From Blautia schinkii DSM 10518 (GTDB lineage: Bacteria; Bacillota; Clostridia; Lachnospirales; Lachnospiraceae), in the NCBI GenBank assembly GCA_000702025.1, contig JNKJ01000010.1:186001-250000 (forward strand): a DNA stretch of 64,000 nt, given 5' to 3'. The notes beneath the pieces were generated by a model. It searched no databases. It saw only the letters and a program-made list of their open reading frames with translations, and was not told where the DNA came from. How positions within the stretch are numbered: position 1 is the stretch's first letter; the number at the start of each line of letters is the position of its first letter. A program made the translations under genes and the position numbers. Of this stretch, positions 31,797-41,798 are shown piece by piece.

Positions 31797-33269
31797 ATGT
31801 CTAATTACAAACACGGAATTAGAACAAGCCGCGCCGACACTTCGCTGATTGTGCCGATTACGACGGACGGCAATATTCAGTGTGTTATCGGAACGGCCCC
31901 GGTCAACCTGGCGGCCGATCCGTACAGCACGGTGAATCAGCCGTTCGCGGCGTACAAAAAGGAAGACGCGGCGAAATACGTCGGTTACAATACCGATTTC
32001 AAGAATTACACGTTATGCCAGAGCATTTACGCGACATTCGACGTGTTCGGCACGGGGCCGATCATTCTGATTAACGTCCTTGATCCGAAGAAGCACGTCG
32101 CCGCGGAAGCGTCGAAAGAAGTCAGCGTGATCGCCGGGCGCGCGGTCGTCGAGGAACAGGGGATTTTACTGGATCAGTTGAAAGTCACTGACGAATCCGG
32201 CGAAACAACCTATACCGTCGATGAAGATTATATCGCGTCCTTCGACAGCGACGGGAACGTCGTGATTTCCGTCACGGCAGAAGGCAAGGCAAAACAGGCG
32301 GAAACGCTGAAGGCGACGTTCGTGAAGATTGATCCGACAATGGTGAAAGAAGCGGACATTATCGGCGCGTATGACGTGCAGACGCGGAAGCGTTCCGGAA
32401 TGGAACTGATCGGGAGCGTGTGCGCGAAGTTCAACCTGATCCCCGGCCTTCTTCTTGCGCCGGGCTGGTCGCATAAACCGGCCGTCGCGCTTGCACTGAA
32501 CGCGAAAGCACAGCTTATTTACAGCCTGTACGGGGCGAACGTCCTGATTGACCTTGATTCTTCCGAAGACGGCGCGCCGTCGTATGAGAAGGTCAAGGAA
32601 ACAAAGGAAAAAGCGGCCCTGACGGAAGCGTCTGAATGGGTTGTGTGGCCGAAGGTCAAGGTCGGCGATTTTATGTATTATTACAGCGCGCAGTTGGGCG
32701 CGAAACTTCAGAAGATGGCCGCTGACCGCGACGGCGTTCCGTCACAGACGCCTTCAAACAAGGCGATCCAGATTTCCGCCCTTGTGAATGAAGCCGGGGA
32801 AGAAGTCGAAATCGACATGGACGCGGCAAACGATTATTGCAACGCGAACGGCGTCATTACGGCGATCAATATGAACGGCTGGAAGTGCTGGGGCAACAAT
32901 ACGGCCGCCTATCCGTCAAGCACTGATCCCGTGAAGCGTTGGATCAATGTCGTGAATATCTTCACGTACATTGAAAACAACTTCAAGACGACGTTCTTCC
33001 AGAATGTCGATGATCTGACGAATTACAGGCTGATCGACGATGTGGTCGCGACGGAAAATCTTTCCCTGAACGGCCTTCAGGGTTCCGACAATATCGCGGG
33101 CGGCGTGATCGAATTCAATCACGACGAAAATCCGATCACTGAAATCATGGCCGGACATATCAAGTTCCATGAGCGGATCGGCGGCTATACACCGGCCGAA
33201 GATATTGAAAATGTCTTTGAATTCGATCCGACAATCACACAGGCCGCGCTTGAAGGGGGTGCTGAATAA
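31797..33269 (+). CDS. Contractile tail sheath protein
   Basis: A 490-residue sheath protein: N-terminal YKHGIRTSRADTSLIVPI and IQCVIGTAPVNLA (arm and nucleotide-like strand of the sheath core), an inserted variable region, and a conserved C-terminal part (KRWINVVNIFTYIENN, EIMAGHIKFHERIGG). It marks the phage as contractile-tailed. Its stop overlaps the tube ATG (TAATG). Confidence 0.92.
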   Translation: MSNYKHGIRTSRADTSLIVPITTDGNIQCVIGTAPVNLAADPYSTVNQPFAAYKKEDAAKYVGYNTDFKNYTLCQSIYATFDVFGTGPIILINVLDPKKHVAAEASKEVSVIAGRAVVEEQGILLDQLKVTDESGETTYTVDEDYIASFDSDGNVVISVTAEGKAKQAETLKATFVKIDPTMVKEADIIGAYDVQTRKRSGMELIGSVCAKFNLIPGLLLAPGWSHKPAVALALNAKAQLIYSLYGANVLIDLDSSEDGAPSYEKVKETKEKAALTEASEWVVWPKVKVGDFMYYYSAQLGAKLQKMAADRDGVPSQTPSNKAIQISALVNEAGEEVEIDMDAANDYCNANGVITAINMNGWKCWGNNTAAYPSSTDPVKRWINVVNIFTYIENNFKTTFFQNVDDLTNYRLIDDVVATENLSLNGLQGSDNIAGGVIEFNHDENPITEIMAGHIKFHERIGGYTPAEDIENVFEFDPTITQAALEGGAE

Positions 33270-33787
33270 TGGCTGGATATAAAATTCCGACAGTCCTGAA
33301 CAACTTCAACGTGTACGGGAACGGAACAAAGTTCATCGGGGTTTCTTCCGAAACGACGCTTCCGAACCTGGAATCTATCACGGAAACGATCGAGGGGGCC
33401 GGGATCAGCGGCGAGATCGAAGAAGCGGTTCAGGGCGCGTTTTCATCTATCGAAACGGAAGACACGTTCACGAACCTGTCGAAAGAGTATTTCCGCCTGG
33501 CGTCGCTGAACGGGCTTGTCACGTACCGCGGTTCAATGCAAGTCCTGAACACTTCGACACAGGTGAATGATTTCGTTCCGGTCGTCGTTACGACGGGCGG
33601 CCGCGCGAAAAATCTTGACCTGGGCGCGTTCAAGAAGGGCGGCAAAGGCGAACCGAAAGTCACGCGCGAGATCACGTATATCAAAATCACGATCAGCAAC
33701 GAAGTTCTTCTTGAACTTGACAAGTTCAACATGATCTTCAAGCTGAACGGCGTCGATCTTTTGCAGAAGGTTAGAAGTCAGATTTAA
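33269..33787 (+). CDS. Tail tube protein
   Basis: A 172-residue protein of the P2 FII/Mu tube type (KIPTVLNNFNVYGNGTKFIG; LELDKFNMIFKLNGVDL), coupled to the sheath gene. It polymerises into the inner tube through which DNA passes. Confidence 0.9.
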   Translation: MAGYKIPTVLNNFNVYGNGTKFIGVSSETTLPNLESITETIEGAGISGEIEEAVQGAFSSIETEDTFTNLSKEYFRLASLNGLVTYRGSMQVLNTSTQVNDFVPVVVTTGGRAKNLDLGAFKKGGKGEPKVTREITYIKITISNEVLLELDKFNMIFKLNGVDLLQKVRSQI

Positions 33788-33824
33788 TCATATCAGAGAG
33801 GAAAGAAAGCGAGGATAAAAGCCC

Positions 33825-34244
33825 ATGAGTAAAGAGTATATGACAGATATGTCGCATGAAGAAATGATCGAGGAAATTCCGGTTGCCACGCCGACGCCGG
33901 ACGAAGAAGTCGCGAAGTTGCTTCCCGCCACAGAGGAAAGCGAAGATGATGAAAATTATCTGATCGTAAAGTTCGCGAAGCCTTTTGACTTCGAGGGCCA
34001 GAAATACGACGGGATTGACCTGTCCGGCCTGGAAGATATTAAGGGCCGCGAACTGACCGCGCTGGAAAAGGCGTTCGGGAAGTCCGGTATTGTTTCCACA
34101 ATGCCGGAAACAACCGCGACGTATGCGAAGCTGGCGGCGACAAAGGCAACCGGCCTTCCGGCTGAATTTTTCGAGGAGTTGCCCGGAAAAGAGGTCAGGA
34201 AGATCAAAACGGCGGTTACACGTTTTTTCTACGACGAAGATTAA
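33825..34244 (+). CDS. Tail assembly chaperone, short form
   Basis: A 139-residue acidic protein between tube and tape measure, similar to Mu gp41/P2 E chaperones (LIVKFAKPFDFEG, LTALEKAFGKSG). It binds the tape measure during tail assembly. Its end contains a slippery T TTT TTC at 34223-34229, allowing a longer -1 product. Confidence 0.85.
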   Translation: MSKEYMTDMSHEEMIEEIPVATPTPDEEVAKLLPATEESEDDENYLIVKFAKPFDFEGQKYDGIDLSGLEDIKGRELTALEKAFGKSGIVSTMPETTATYAKLAATKATGLPAEFFEELPGKEVRKIKTAVTRFFYDED

Positions 34245-34420
34245 GGTATAACGACGGACAGACTATTCAAAAAAGTGCTGTCCGTCTTTCTATGTCTACA
34301 AGCACAAGCCTTGAATTTTTCGTCGGGCTTCCGATCGCCGATTTCCTTGACATAGCAAACGAGGTGATCGAAATTGGCCAGCAAAAGCAATTACGAACTA
34401 GCGGTCGAAATCGCTGGTAA
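33825..34420 (+). CDS. Tail assembly chaperone, long form by -1 frameshift
   Basis: Slipping back one base at T TTT TTC (34223-34229), five codons before the stop, opens a frame that runs to TAA 34418-34420 and overlaps the tape-measure start. It adds about 63 residues, of which the later part (MSTSTSLEFFVGLPIADFLD) looks like a genuine small helical domain. The place, length and slippery site are those of gpG/gpGT-type chaperone pairs. Confidence 0.75.
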
Positions 34421-37400
34421 AGTTGCCGGATCGTTCGGGAAGTCTATCAGCACTGTAAATAAATCGCTTTCCGGCCTGGGAAAAATCGCGGGCGCGGGGG
34501 CAAAACTGGCGACGGCCGGGTTCGCCGCGGCCGGGGCCGCGATCGCTGGCGTCGCCGCCGCTTCGGTCAACGTCGGAAAAGAGTTTGAAGCGCAAATGTC
34601 AACCGTCCAGGCGATTTCAGGGGCGACGGGTGAAGAATTCGCCGCTATGGAAGCAAAAGCAAAAGAAATGGGCGCGACGACACAGTTTTCCGCCACAGAA
34701 GCCGGGGAAGCTATGGAATATATGGCTATGGCCGGGTGGAAATCTGGCGACATGATCGACGGCATAGGCGGAATTATGAACCTGGCGGCGGCCAGCGGCG
34801 AAGACCTGGCGACAACTTCGGACATTGTAACGGACGCGCTGACCGCGTTCGGAATGACCGCGAGTGAATCCGGGAAGTTTGCCGACATACTGGCGGCGGC
34901 GTCGTCGAACGCGAACACGAATGTTTCCATGATGGGCGAATCGTTCAAATATGTCGCGCCGCTGGCGGGAACGCTGGGCTATTCGGCGGAAGACGTTTCG
35001 GTCGCCCTGGGCCTTATGGCGAACGCCGGTATCAAAGGCAGTCAGGCGGGAACGTCGCTGAAAACGGCCCTTGCAAATCTGGCGTCGCCCACGGGCAAAC
35101 AGGCGGCGGCAATGGCGGATTTAGGGATTTCGCTGACCGATTCAAGCGGGGAAATGTTGTCAATGCGCGACGTCATGACAAATCTTCGTGAGAGTTTCAG
35201 CGGCCTTGACGAATCACAGCAAGCCGCGGCCGCTTCAACGATTTTTGGAAAAGAAGCTATGTCCGGTATGCTGGCGATCATAAACGCCAGTGAAGACGAT
35301 TGGAACAAATTGACAACGGCGATCGACAATTCATCCGGGGCGGCGGCTGACATGGCCGCGATCCGGCTTGACAACCTGGAAGGCGACGTCACGATCCTGA
35401 AAAGCGGCCTGGAAGGGCTTGGTATAGAAATATACGAGGAAATGAACGCGCCGCTTCGGGAAGTCACACAGGCCGGAACGGACATGATTTCGCAGTTGAA
35501 CGCGGCGTTCCAGGAAGGCGGATTTTCCGGAATGGTCGGCGCGCTGGGCGACGTGCTTTCACAGGCAGTCGTCATGGTATCAGGCTTCGCGCCGCAATTC
35601 GTACAAATGGCGGTTGATATGATTTTGAGTTTCGCGAACGGAATATCCGCGAATTCAGGTCAGATCGCCACAAGCGCAACACAGGTTATAACCGTTCTTC
35701 TGAACGGGCTTTTACAGGCCCTTCCGGTCATTATGGTGACGGGCCTTCAGATGATCGCACAACTTGCCGCGGGGCTGGCACAGGCCGCGCCGCAGATCGT
35801 GAGCAACGGAGTAGCGGCGATTCAGTATTTGATCCAGGGAATTTTGACTTATCTTCCGTCGCTGATTTCATCCGCGCAAACGATCGTGTTTGCATTGCTT
35901 CAGGGCTTGATCGCGGCCGCGCCGCAGATCATTTCCGGGGCGGTTCAGATTATAGGTCAGTTGGTGCTGGGAATTGTTCAAATGCTTCCGACGCTGGTAC
36001 AAATGGGGCTTCAGTTGATCGTCACGCTGGCGAATTCAATAGTTCAGAATATCCCCTATATCCTGTCAGTCGGAATTCAGGTTATTATCGGATTGATTAA
36101 CGGAATAGGCCAGGCCCTTCCCATGATCGCACAAACGGCGATTCAGTTGATCGTCACATTGATTCAGGGGATCGCGTCGAACCTGGGAAATATCGTTCAG
36201 TCGGCGATTCAGTTGATTTTCGCGTTCGGAAGCGGAATCCTTCAGGCTATACCGACAATCGTGATGTTAATACCGCAATTAGTCGAGGGAATTATATCGG
36301 CTATCTTTAACACAGACTGGATCGCGGTCGGCGGTCAGCTTATCGACGGGATCAAAGACGGCATTATGTCCGGGTTCACGTCGCTGATCGACGGCGTGAA
36401 AGGTATGTGGGGCAAATTTACAGACTGGATCACGGGCGGCGGCGACGACGAAGACGTCGGCGAAGCAATGGCCGCGGAAATCGAAGCGTCAACGCCTACG
36501 GCAACGGCGGCGGCGTCGAGCGCGGCACAGCAAACAGCGGCGGCCTTCCAGATTGATCCGTCACTTATGAATCAGTACGGCGTTGACGCGGCGAACGGGC
36601 TATCGGCTGGAATCACGGCCGGAACGCCTGGCGTGACGACGGCGGCGTCCGCACTTGGAACACAAAGTATTAGCGCGCTTGATACGTCCTTCACGGCGAA
36701 TATGCCGCTTCTGGATAGTAGCGCGCAAACGGTCGGCCTTACGGCGACAAATGGCCTTGCAACCGGATTTCAGACGGGTTCGACGGCGGCCGCAGACGCG
36801 GCTTCACAGGCAAGTCAGGAATCTATAAACGCGATTACCGCGTCTTTACAGGCGCAACAATCCGAAATCGTGGCGAACGCTTCGCAGATCGGAACCGACG
36901 CGACAAACGCGATCGGAACCGGCCTGAATTCGGCGATTCCGTCCGTTTCGGCTACGGCAAGCGCGGCGGGAACGCAAAGCATAACGGCAATGACACAAAG
37001 TATGTCGGACGGCGCGGCCAGCATTACAGCAACTATCAATCAGTTAAGTTCGGATATGCAGACGGCAATGTCGGAAGCATGGTCGAATATTAACACGACA
37101 ACACAAAATTCATTCAGTTCGATTTCGCAACAGATTTCGACACAGGTTTCAAATATCGGAACGTCCGTTTCAACCGCATTTTCCGGCATGGCGACACAGC
37201 TTTCGGCGGAAATGAACAAGATCAAGGCGACGGCGAACACGTCATTTTCCGGAATGGCGTCGCAAATCCGGGCACAGATCACGATTATCAAGACAGCGGC
37301 GACGACGGGCTTTTCGGGCGTACAGACGGCCGTTTTGAACAGCACAACGCAGACAACGACGCAAATGATCGCCACATGGCGGACGGCGCAGTCGTCGCTT

Positions 37401-38024
37401 GCGGCCGTGTGGAATTCTTTACGCGGCACATTCGCGAGCGCGTGGAGCGGCGTTCATTCCTACGCGGTCAGCGCGGCCAGAAGTACAGCGGCGGCGATCA
37501 AATCGGCGTTTGAAGGAATGTCGATCACGGTTCCGCGGCCGCGGTTGCCACACGTGAGCGTGTCATACACGACGACGGGATCAGGCGGGGCGACGGTGAG
37601 CGTTCCGAACTTTTCCGTTTCCTACTATGCGCAAGGCGGCATTATGACCGATCCGACAATGTTCGGCATGGTGGGCGGCGAAGCCGGGCCGGAAGCTATT
37701 CTTCCGCTTGATACGTTCTGGACACAGCTTCATGACGCTTTTGAAAATGTCCTGGGCTTCCAGTCAATGCAATCCGGCGTTCCCGGAATGGGATCGCGGG
37801 CGTCCGAAGTGTACGATCAGATCACGAACAACGAAACTATTAACAACAATTCGACACAAAATTCGTCGGAAGACAAGATTCATTTCACGTATGCGCCGAA
37901 CGTGACGATCCAGGGCAACGCCAGCCGCGAGGATGTGGAAGAAGCCCTGTCAATGTCACAGGATGAATTCAACCGTATGTTTGACGAATACGTGCGGCAG
38001 AAGGGCCGGACGGCCTTCGCATAA
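34374..38024 (+). CDS. Tail tape measure protein
   Basis: A 1216-residue protein that sets tail length. The N-terminal 400 residues hold the conserved tape-measure core (AGWKSGDMIDGIGGIMNLAA, ALGLMANAGIKGSQAGTSL). Residues about 400-650 are strongly hydrophobic repeated helices, and a long Ala/Ser/Thr/Gln-rich part with repeated T-x-x-FSGM-type units and a C-terminal domain follow. The start is TTG 34374 after GAGGTG, within the chaperone extension. Confidence 0.92.
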   Translation: MASKSNYELAVEIAGKVAGSFGKSISTVNKSLSGLGKIAGAGAKLATAGFAAAGAAIAGVAAASVNVGKEFEAQMSTVQAISGATGEEFAAMEAKAKEMGATTQFSATEAGEAMEYMAMAGWKSGDMIDGIGGIMNLAAASGEDLATTSDIVTDALTAFGMTASESGKFADILAAASSNANTNVSMMGESFKYVAPLAGTLGYSAEDVSVALGLMANAGIKGSQAGTSLKTALANLASPTGKQAAAMADLGISLTDSSGEMLSMRDVMTNLRESFSGLDESQQAAAASTIFGKEAMSGMLAIINASEDDWNKLTTAIDNSSGAAADMAAIRLDNLEGDVTILKSGLEGLGIEIYEEMNAPLREVTQAGTDMISQLNAAFQEGGFSGMVGALGDVLSQAVVMVSGFAPQFVQMAVDMILSFANGISANSGQIATSATQVITVLLNGLLQALPVIMVTGLQMIAQLAAGLAQAAPQIVSNGVAAIQYLIQGILTYLPSLISSAQTIVFALLQGLIAAAPQIISGAVQIIGQLVLGIVQMLPTLVQMGLQLIVTLANSIVQNIPYILSVGIQVIIGLINGIGQALPMIAQTAIQLIVTLIQGIASNLGNIVQSAIQLIFAFGSGILQAIPTIVMLIPQLVEGIISAIFNTDWIAVGGQLIDGIKDGIMSGFTSLIDGVKGMWGKFTDWITGGGDDEDVGEAMAAEIEASTPTATAAASSAAQQTAAAFQIDPSLMNQYGVDAANGLSAGITAGTPGVTTAASALGTQSISALDTSFTANMPLLDSSAQTVGLTATNGLATGFQTGSTAAADAASQASQESINAITASLQAQQSEIVANASQIGTDATNAIGTGLNSAIPSVSATASAAGTQSITAMTQSMSDGAASITATINQLSSDMQTAMSEAWSNINTTTQNSFSSISQQISTQVSNIGTSVSTAFSGMATQLSAEMNKIKATANTSFSGMASQIRAQITIIKTAATTGFSGVQTAVLNSTTQTTTQMIATWRTAQSSLAAVWNSLRGTFASAWSGVHSYAVSAARSTAAAIKSAFEGMSITVPRPRLPHVSVSYTTTGSGGATVSVPNFSVSYYAQGGIMTDPTMFGMVGGEAGPEAILPLDTFWTQLHDAFENVLGFQSMQSGVPGMGSRASEVYDQITNNETINNNSTQNSSEDKIHFTYAPNVTIQGNASREDVEEALSMSQDEFNRMFDEYVRQKGRTAFA

Positions 38025-38037
38025 AGGGGGCGGACGC

Positions 38038-38247
38038 ATGGACGAAAAGCGCATATATACCACGGTTCAAGGCGATATGTGGGATTCTATCGCTTATCGT
38101 TTTTATGGCGACGATAAACAAATCGGCCTTTTAATGCGTGCAAATCCGGATTTACTTGACATTTATGTTTTCTCCGCGGGGGTTCCGGTTTATATACCGG
38201 AACTTCCGGAAGAAGACGATTCAGACCTTCCGGAATGGAGAGATTAA
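38038..38247 (+). CDS. Tail protein X (gpX)
   Basis: A 69-residue protein with a LysM-like gpX pattern (YTTVQGDMWDSIAYRFYGDD; NPDLLDIYVFSAGVPVYIP) directly before the gpD-like hub gene, as in P2. It is a small tail or baseplate component. GGGGGCGGAC precedes ATG 38038. Confidence 0.88.
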   Translation: MDEKRIYTTVQGDMWDSIAYRFYGDDKQIGLLMRANPDLLDIYVFSAGVPVYIPELPEEDDSDLPEWRD

Positions 38248-38250
38248 AAA

Positions 38251-39513
38251 ATGTTAGCACGACGGGCGGAAATCGTTGTCAATTACAACGGGAAAAATAT
38301 CACGAAAAAGATCAGTGATTATATACAGTCATTCGATTATACGGACAACGCCAGCGGATCGGCGGACACGGTGACGCTGAAACTGTCCGACATTGAAAAG
38401 AAGTGGATCGGATCATGGATTCCGATTCAGGGCGATTATGTCAGTATCACGATCAAAATTTCTGACTGGACAAAAGCCGGTGACAATCGGAAACTGAATT
38501 GCGGAAAATTCTTCCTGGACGATCTTTCTTTTTCAGGCCCGTCGCCTTCCACAGCTTCGATCGGCGGGATCACAACGCCGATCGCGGTTGATTTTAACTG
38601 TACGGAAAAAAGCAAGACCTGGAAAAAGACGACAACAAAGGGAATTCTTTCAGAGATCGCAAAGAAAGCGAAGATCAAACTGTATTATTCCGGGGAAGTC
38701 TACAAAATTTCTGAACTGGAACAGTCCGGTCAGACGGATATGTCATTCGCCTTCGATCTATGCAAGAAATATAATCTTGCAATGAAACTGTATAATGAAA
38801 AGCTGGTCGTCTTCGATCAGACCGATTATGAAAAGAAGAAAGCGAAATGCAAGGTCGATCGGGAAGATATGCAGTCTTTCAGCGCGGTCAAGAGCATGAC
38901 AAAGCTATATGACGGCGTTCAGATCAGTTACAGCGACGGAAAGAAAGACAAAACCTATAAATATAAATATAAGATTTCAAAGGGTTCCCGGATTCTGAAG
39001 ATCACGGAAAAGGCCGAAAGCCTTCAGGACGCGGAAATAAAGGCGAAATCAAAACTTCTGGAATTCAACAGGAAATGTCAGACGATCACGTTTAAGGTGC
39101 TGGGCGACACAAAATATATCGCGTCTTCCGTGGTCGAAATAACCGGAATGGGGAAACTGAACGGGAATTATTATCTTGATACCGTGAAGCACTCAAAGGC
39201 CCCGCGATCCGGGTACACGTGCGACATTACCGCACACAAGGTCGTTATCGTGCCGGGCGTGAAGGTCGCCAGTCAGCCGAAGACGGCAACGGTCAAAAAA
39301 GAAAATAAAAACACGGGCCGGAAATACACGATCGTTTCCGGTGACACGTTGTGGGGGATTTCATCGCGCTTTTTGGGTTCCGGTTCAAAGTATATGCAGA
39401 TTTATAACAGCAACAAATCAACGATCGAATCGGCGGCGAAAAGATACGGGAAATCTTCTTCCAGTAACGGACACTGGATATATCCCGGAACCGTGCTGAA
39501 TATACCGGGTTAG
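38251..39513 (+). CDS. Baseplate hub protein (gpD-like) with C-terminal LysM
   Basis: A 420-residue late-control-D-type hub protein (ARRAEIVVNYNGKNITKKIS; DYIQSFDYTDNASG), with a LysM domain in the last 60 residues (YTIVSGDTLWGISSRFLG; IYPGTVLNIPG) that could bind peptidoglycan when the tail tip enters the wall. It lies between gpX and the spike. Confidence 0.88.
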   Translation: MLARRAEIVVNYNGKNITKKISDYIQSFDYTDNASGSADTVTLKLSDIEKKWIGSWIPIQGDYVSITIKISDWTKAGDNRKLNCGKFFLDDLSFSGPSPSTASIGGITTPIAVDFNCTEKSKTWKKTTTKGILSEIAKKAKIKLYYSGEVYKISELEQSGQTDMSFAFDLCKKYNLAMKLYNEKLVVFDQTDYEKKKAKCKVDREDMQSFSAVKSMTKLYDGVQISYSDGKKDKTYKYKYKISKGSRILKITEKAESLQDAEIKAKSKLLEFNRKCQTITFKVLGDTKYIASSVVEITGMGKLNGNYYLDTVKHSKAPRSGYTCDITAHKVVIVPGVKVASQPKTATVKKENKNTGRKYTIVSGDTLWGISSRFLGSGSKYMQIYNSNKSTIESAAKRYGKSSSSNGHWIYPGTVLNIPG

Positions 39514-39524
39514 GGGGTTAGACT

Positions 39525-39917
39525 ATGGCGAATGTTGATCCGGTCAGAATTGGCTATATTTCAACGATAGACTATAAGAACGGAACCGCAACCGTCGTAT
39601 ACAAAGAATGTGAAGATTCCGTGTCGCCGGAACTTCCGTTTCTGTCTGATGAATACGATATGCCGGACATAGACGATCAGGTCATTGTCGTGACGCCGCA
39701 AGACACGACGCGCGGCTTGATCCTGGGAAAAGTCTACCACGACGGGAACCGGCCGGTCGAAGGGCGGAAAGGAATCTGGCGGAAGGATTTCAAAGGCGGC
39801 GGCTATCTTCAGTATGATTTCGCGTCGCGCCGGTTCACGGTCGGCGGATCGCTGACCGTCACGGGGGATCTTCACGTCGGCGGCAACCTGACCGTTTCCG
39901 GAAGCTATCCAGGATAG
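39525..39917 (+). CDS. Baseplate spike protein V (short)
   Basis: A 130-residue gpV-type protein: OB-like domain (RIGYISTIDYKNGTATVVYK), then a short beta-helix of Gly/Val-rich repeats (GGSLTVTGDLHVGGNLTVSG). It would form the trimeric membrane-piercing tip. Shorter than P2 gpV, as is common in Gram-positive phages. Confidence 0.85.
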   Translation: MANVDPVRIGYISTIDYKNGTATVVYKECEDSVSPELPFLSDEYDMPDIDDQVIVVTPQDTTRGLILGKVYHDGNRPVEGRKGIWRKDFKGGGYLQYDFASRRFTVGGSLTVTGDLHVGGNLTVSGSYPG

Positions 39918-39931
39918 AAGGGGGCGGTTTA

Positions 39932-40321
39932 ATGATTGGATATTTCGGCGACATAGTGTTCCAGACAAGCGACAAGAAGATTCTGACGTTCACGGATTTC
40001 AAGCGCACGGCAAGCGCGAGTTTTTCGGAACATGACAGGATCGGGAAAAAGTCGCGGCTGGAATTCAACGGCCCGGAAAATCAGGAAGTCACGTTCAAAA
40101 TGAAGATTCTTGCCGGGCATGGCGTGAAGCCCTGGAATATGCTTCACAAACTGATCGTTGCGTGTGAGAAGGGCGAAGTCCGGACGCTTGTGATCGGAAC
40201 GCACAAGGTTGGAAGCGGGAACTATGTCATTACAAAGTTAGGCGCACAATATGAACACGTGTGGAACGCTGGCGAACTTGTCGGCGTGTCGATCGACGTC
40301 ACGCTGAAAGAATATAAATAG
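39932..40321 (+). CDS. Tail protein U-like (P2 gpU)
   Basis: A 129-residue protein starting MIGYFGDIVFQTSDKKILTF, the P2 gpU pattern (in P2 this protein is a tail-tube terminator). Here it is between spike and wedge genes. GGGGGCGG precedes the ATG. Confidence 0.85.
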   Translation: MIGYFGDIVFQTSDKKILTFTDFKRTASASFSEHDRIGKKSRLEFNGPENQEVTFKMKILAGHGVKPWNMLHKLIVACEKGEVRTLVIGTHKVGSGNYVITKLGAQYEHVWNAGELVGVSIDVTLKEYK

Positions 40322-40333
40322 GGCGGTGACAGT

Positions 40334-40645
40334 ATGAAAATTGAAGGGATTGAAATTGAATTCAATTCGGAATATGAACGGGGGCTTCGGGAAGAAATCA
40401 CTTCCCGGATTTCTTTTTTGTTCAGCCTGTTAGCGGGAACAATTCCCATGAACCGCGCGATCGGCCTTCCGGAACGCCTGATTGATTTAATGAATTACGA
40501 ATCGCGCGCGGAATTCACGGTCGCGGCGATCGAACTGATCGACATGTGTGAACCGCGGGCGGCGGTGGATTCTATTGATTTCGTACAGAATGAGTACGGG
40601 AAAACTATTGCGAAGGTGGTGATCGCGTATCATGGCGATAATTGA
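40334..40645 (+). CDS. Baseplate wedge protein (gpW/gp25-like)
   Basis: A 103-residue protein in the place of P2 gpW/T4 gp25, before gpJ. Its sequence (RGLREEITSRISFLFSLLAG; PMNRAIGLPERLID) fits the short gp25-like lysozyme-related wedge fold. It overlaps the gpJ gene by 14 bases. Confidence 0.8.
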   Translation: MKIEGIEIEFNSEYERGLREEITSRISFLFSLLAGTIPMNRAIGLPERLIDLMNYESRAEFTVAAIELIDMCEPRAAVDSIDFVQNEYGKTIAKVVIAYHGDN

Positions 40646-41798
40646 CATTCAACAGCTTTATGACTTGCCGGATATTTCCTTCATCGAGGGAATAACGGTC
40701 GATTCTATTATTGAAGAAATGATCGCTGATTATGAACAGAAATACGAGGAAACGACGAAGAAGCAGATCACGCTTCGGCCAGGCGACAAAGACATGATCC
40801 TTCTGAACGTCTTCGGCGGAAAGTTCTATCAGCTTTATGAACAGCTTGATTTCGCCGCGAAGATGAACCTTTTGAAATATTCCCGCGGCGATTATCTGAA
40901 GCATTTAGGGGCTATGAAAAAGACGTTCCTGAATGAGCCGCGCGCGGCCGTCACGACGGCCCGGTTCCATTTAGAGGAAGTCCGGCCCGATCTTGTGTAT
41001 ATTCCGGCCGGAACGCGGATCACGTCGGCGGCCGGTGACGGAATATATTTCGCAACGGACGATTACGCGGAAATTACGCCGGGCAAAGATACGGTTGATA
41101 TAACCTGTACTTGCGAAACGCTGGGCGAAATCGGGAACGGCTACATTGAAGGCCAGCTTGAAATTATCGTCGATCCGATCCCGTATGTTTCCAGCGTGGA
41201 GAATATCACGAAGACGGAAGGCGGGGCCGGGGAAGAAACGGACGATGAATTCCGGGAAAGAATTTTCCTTGCGCCGTCCAGCTTTTCGACGGCTGGCCCG
41301 GCCGACGCTTATGAATATTGGGTTCGCCAGTATAACAGCGCGGCGATCGAAGACGTGAAAATCTACGAACCGGAAGAAGCGGTCGTTGACGTCCGGATTC
41401 TTCTGTCTGGCGGCGAATTGCCGTCGTCGGCGTTTTGTGAGAACGTCAAAAAATATCTTCTTGAAAATCCGGTCGTTCCGCTGACCGATAACAGCACGGT
41501 CGCCGCGCCGGACGTTGTGAAATACAACCTGAAAGCGACATATTACGTCAGCCGCCGTTATGCGAATAACCTGAACGCGGTGAAGGCGGCGATCGAGAGC
41601 GCAAAAGACGAATATATCCTTTATCAGCGTTCCGGGATCGGGCGTGACCTGAATCCGGACGTCCTGATCGAGTTCGTCCGCGCCGCTGGCGGGAAGCGCG
41701 TCGTGATCGAATCCCCGGCCTTCCAGGTAGTGCCGGAAACGTCCGTCGCACAGGAAGGCACGGTCGAATTCACGTTCGGCGGGCTGGAAGATGATTAG
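40632..41798 (+). CDS. Baseplate assembly protein J
   Basis: A 388-residue gpJ-type wedge protein with the typical helical N-terminus (YEETTKKQITLRPGDKDMIL), then the beta domain (IPAGTRITSAAGDGIYFATD; TEGGAGEETDDEFRERI). It forms the wedge with gpW and gpI. Overlaps gpI by 8 bases. Confidence 0.92.
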   Translation: MAIIDIQQLYDLPDISFIEGITVDSIIEEMIADYEQKYEETTKKQITLRPGDKDMILLNVFGGKFYQLYEQLDFAAKMNLLKYSRGDYLKHLGAMKKTFLNEPRAAVTTARFHLEEVRPDLVYIPAGTRITSAAGDGIYFATDDYAEITPGKDTVDITCTCETLGEIGNGYIEGQLEIIVDPIPYVSSVENITKTEGGAGEETDDEFRERIFLAPSSFSTAGPADAYEYWVRQYNSAAIEDVKIYEPEEAVVDVRILLSGGELPSSAFCENVKKYLLENPVVPLTDNSTVAAPDVVKYNLKATYYVSRRYANNLNAVKAAIESAKDEYILYQRSGIGRDLNPDVLIEFVRAAGGKRVVIESPAFQVVPETSVAQEGTVEFTFGGLEDD

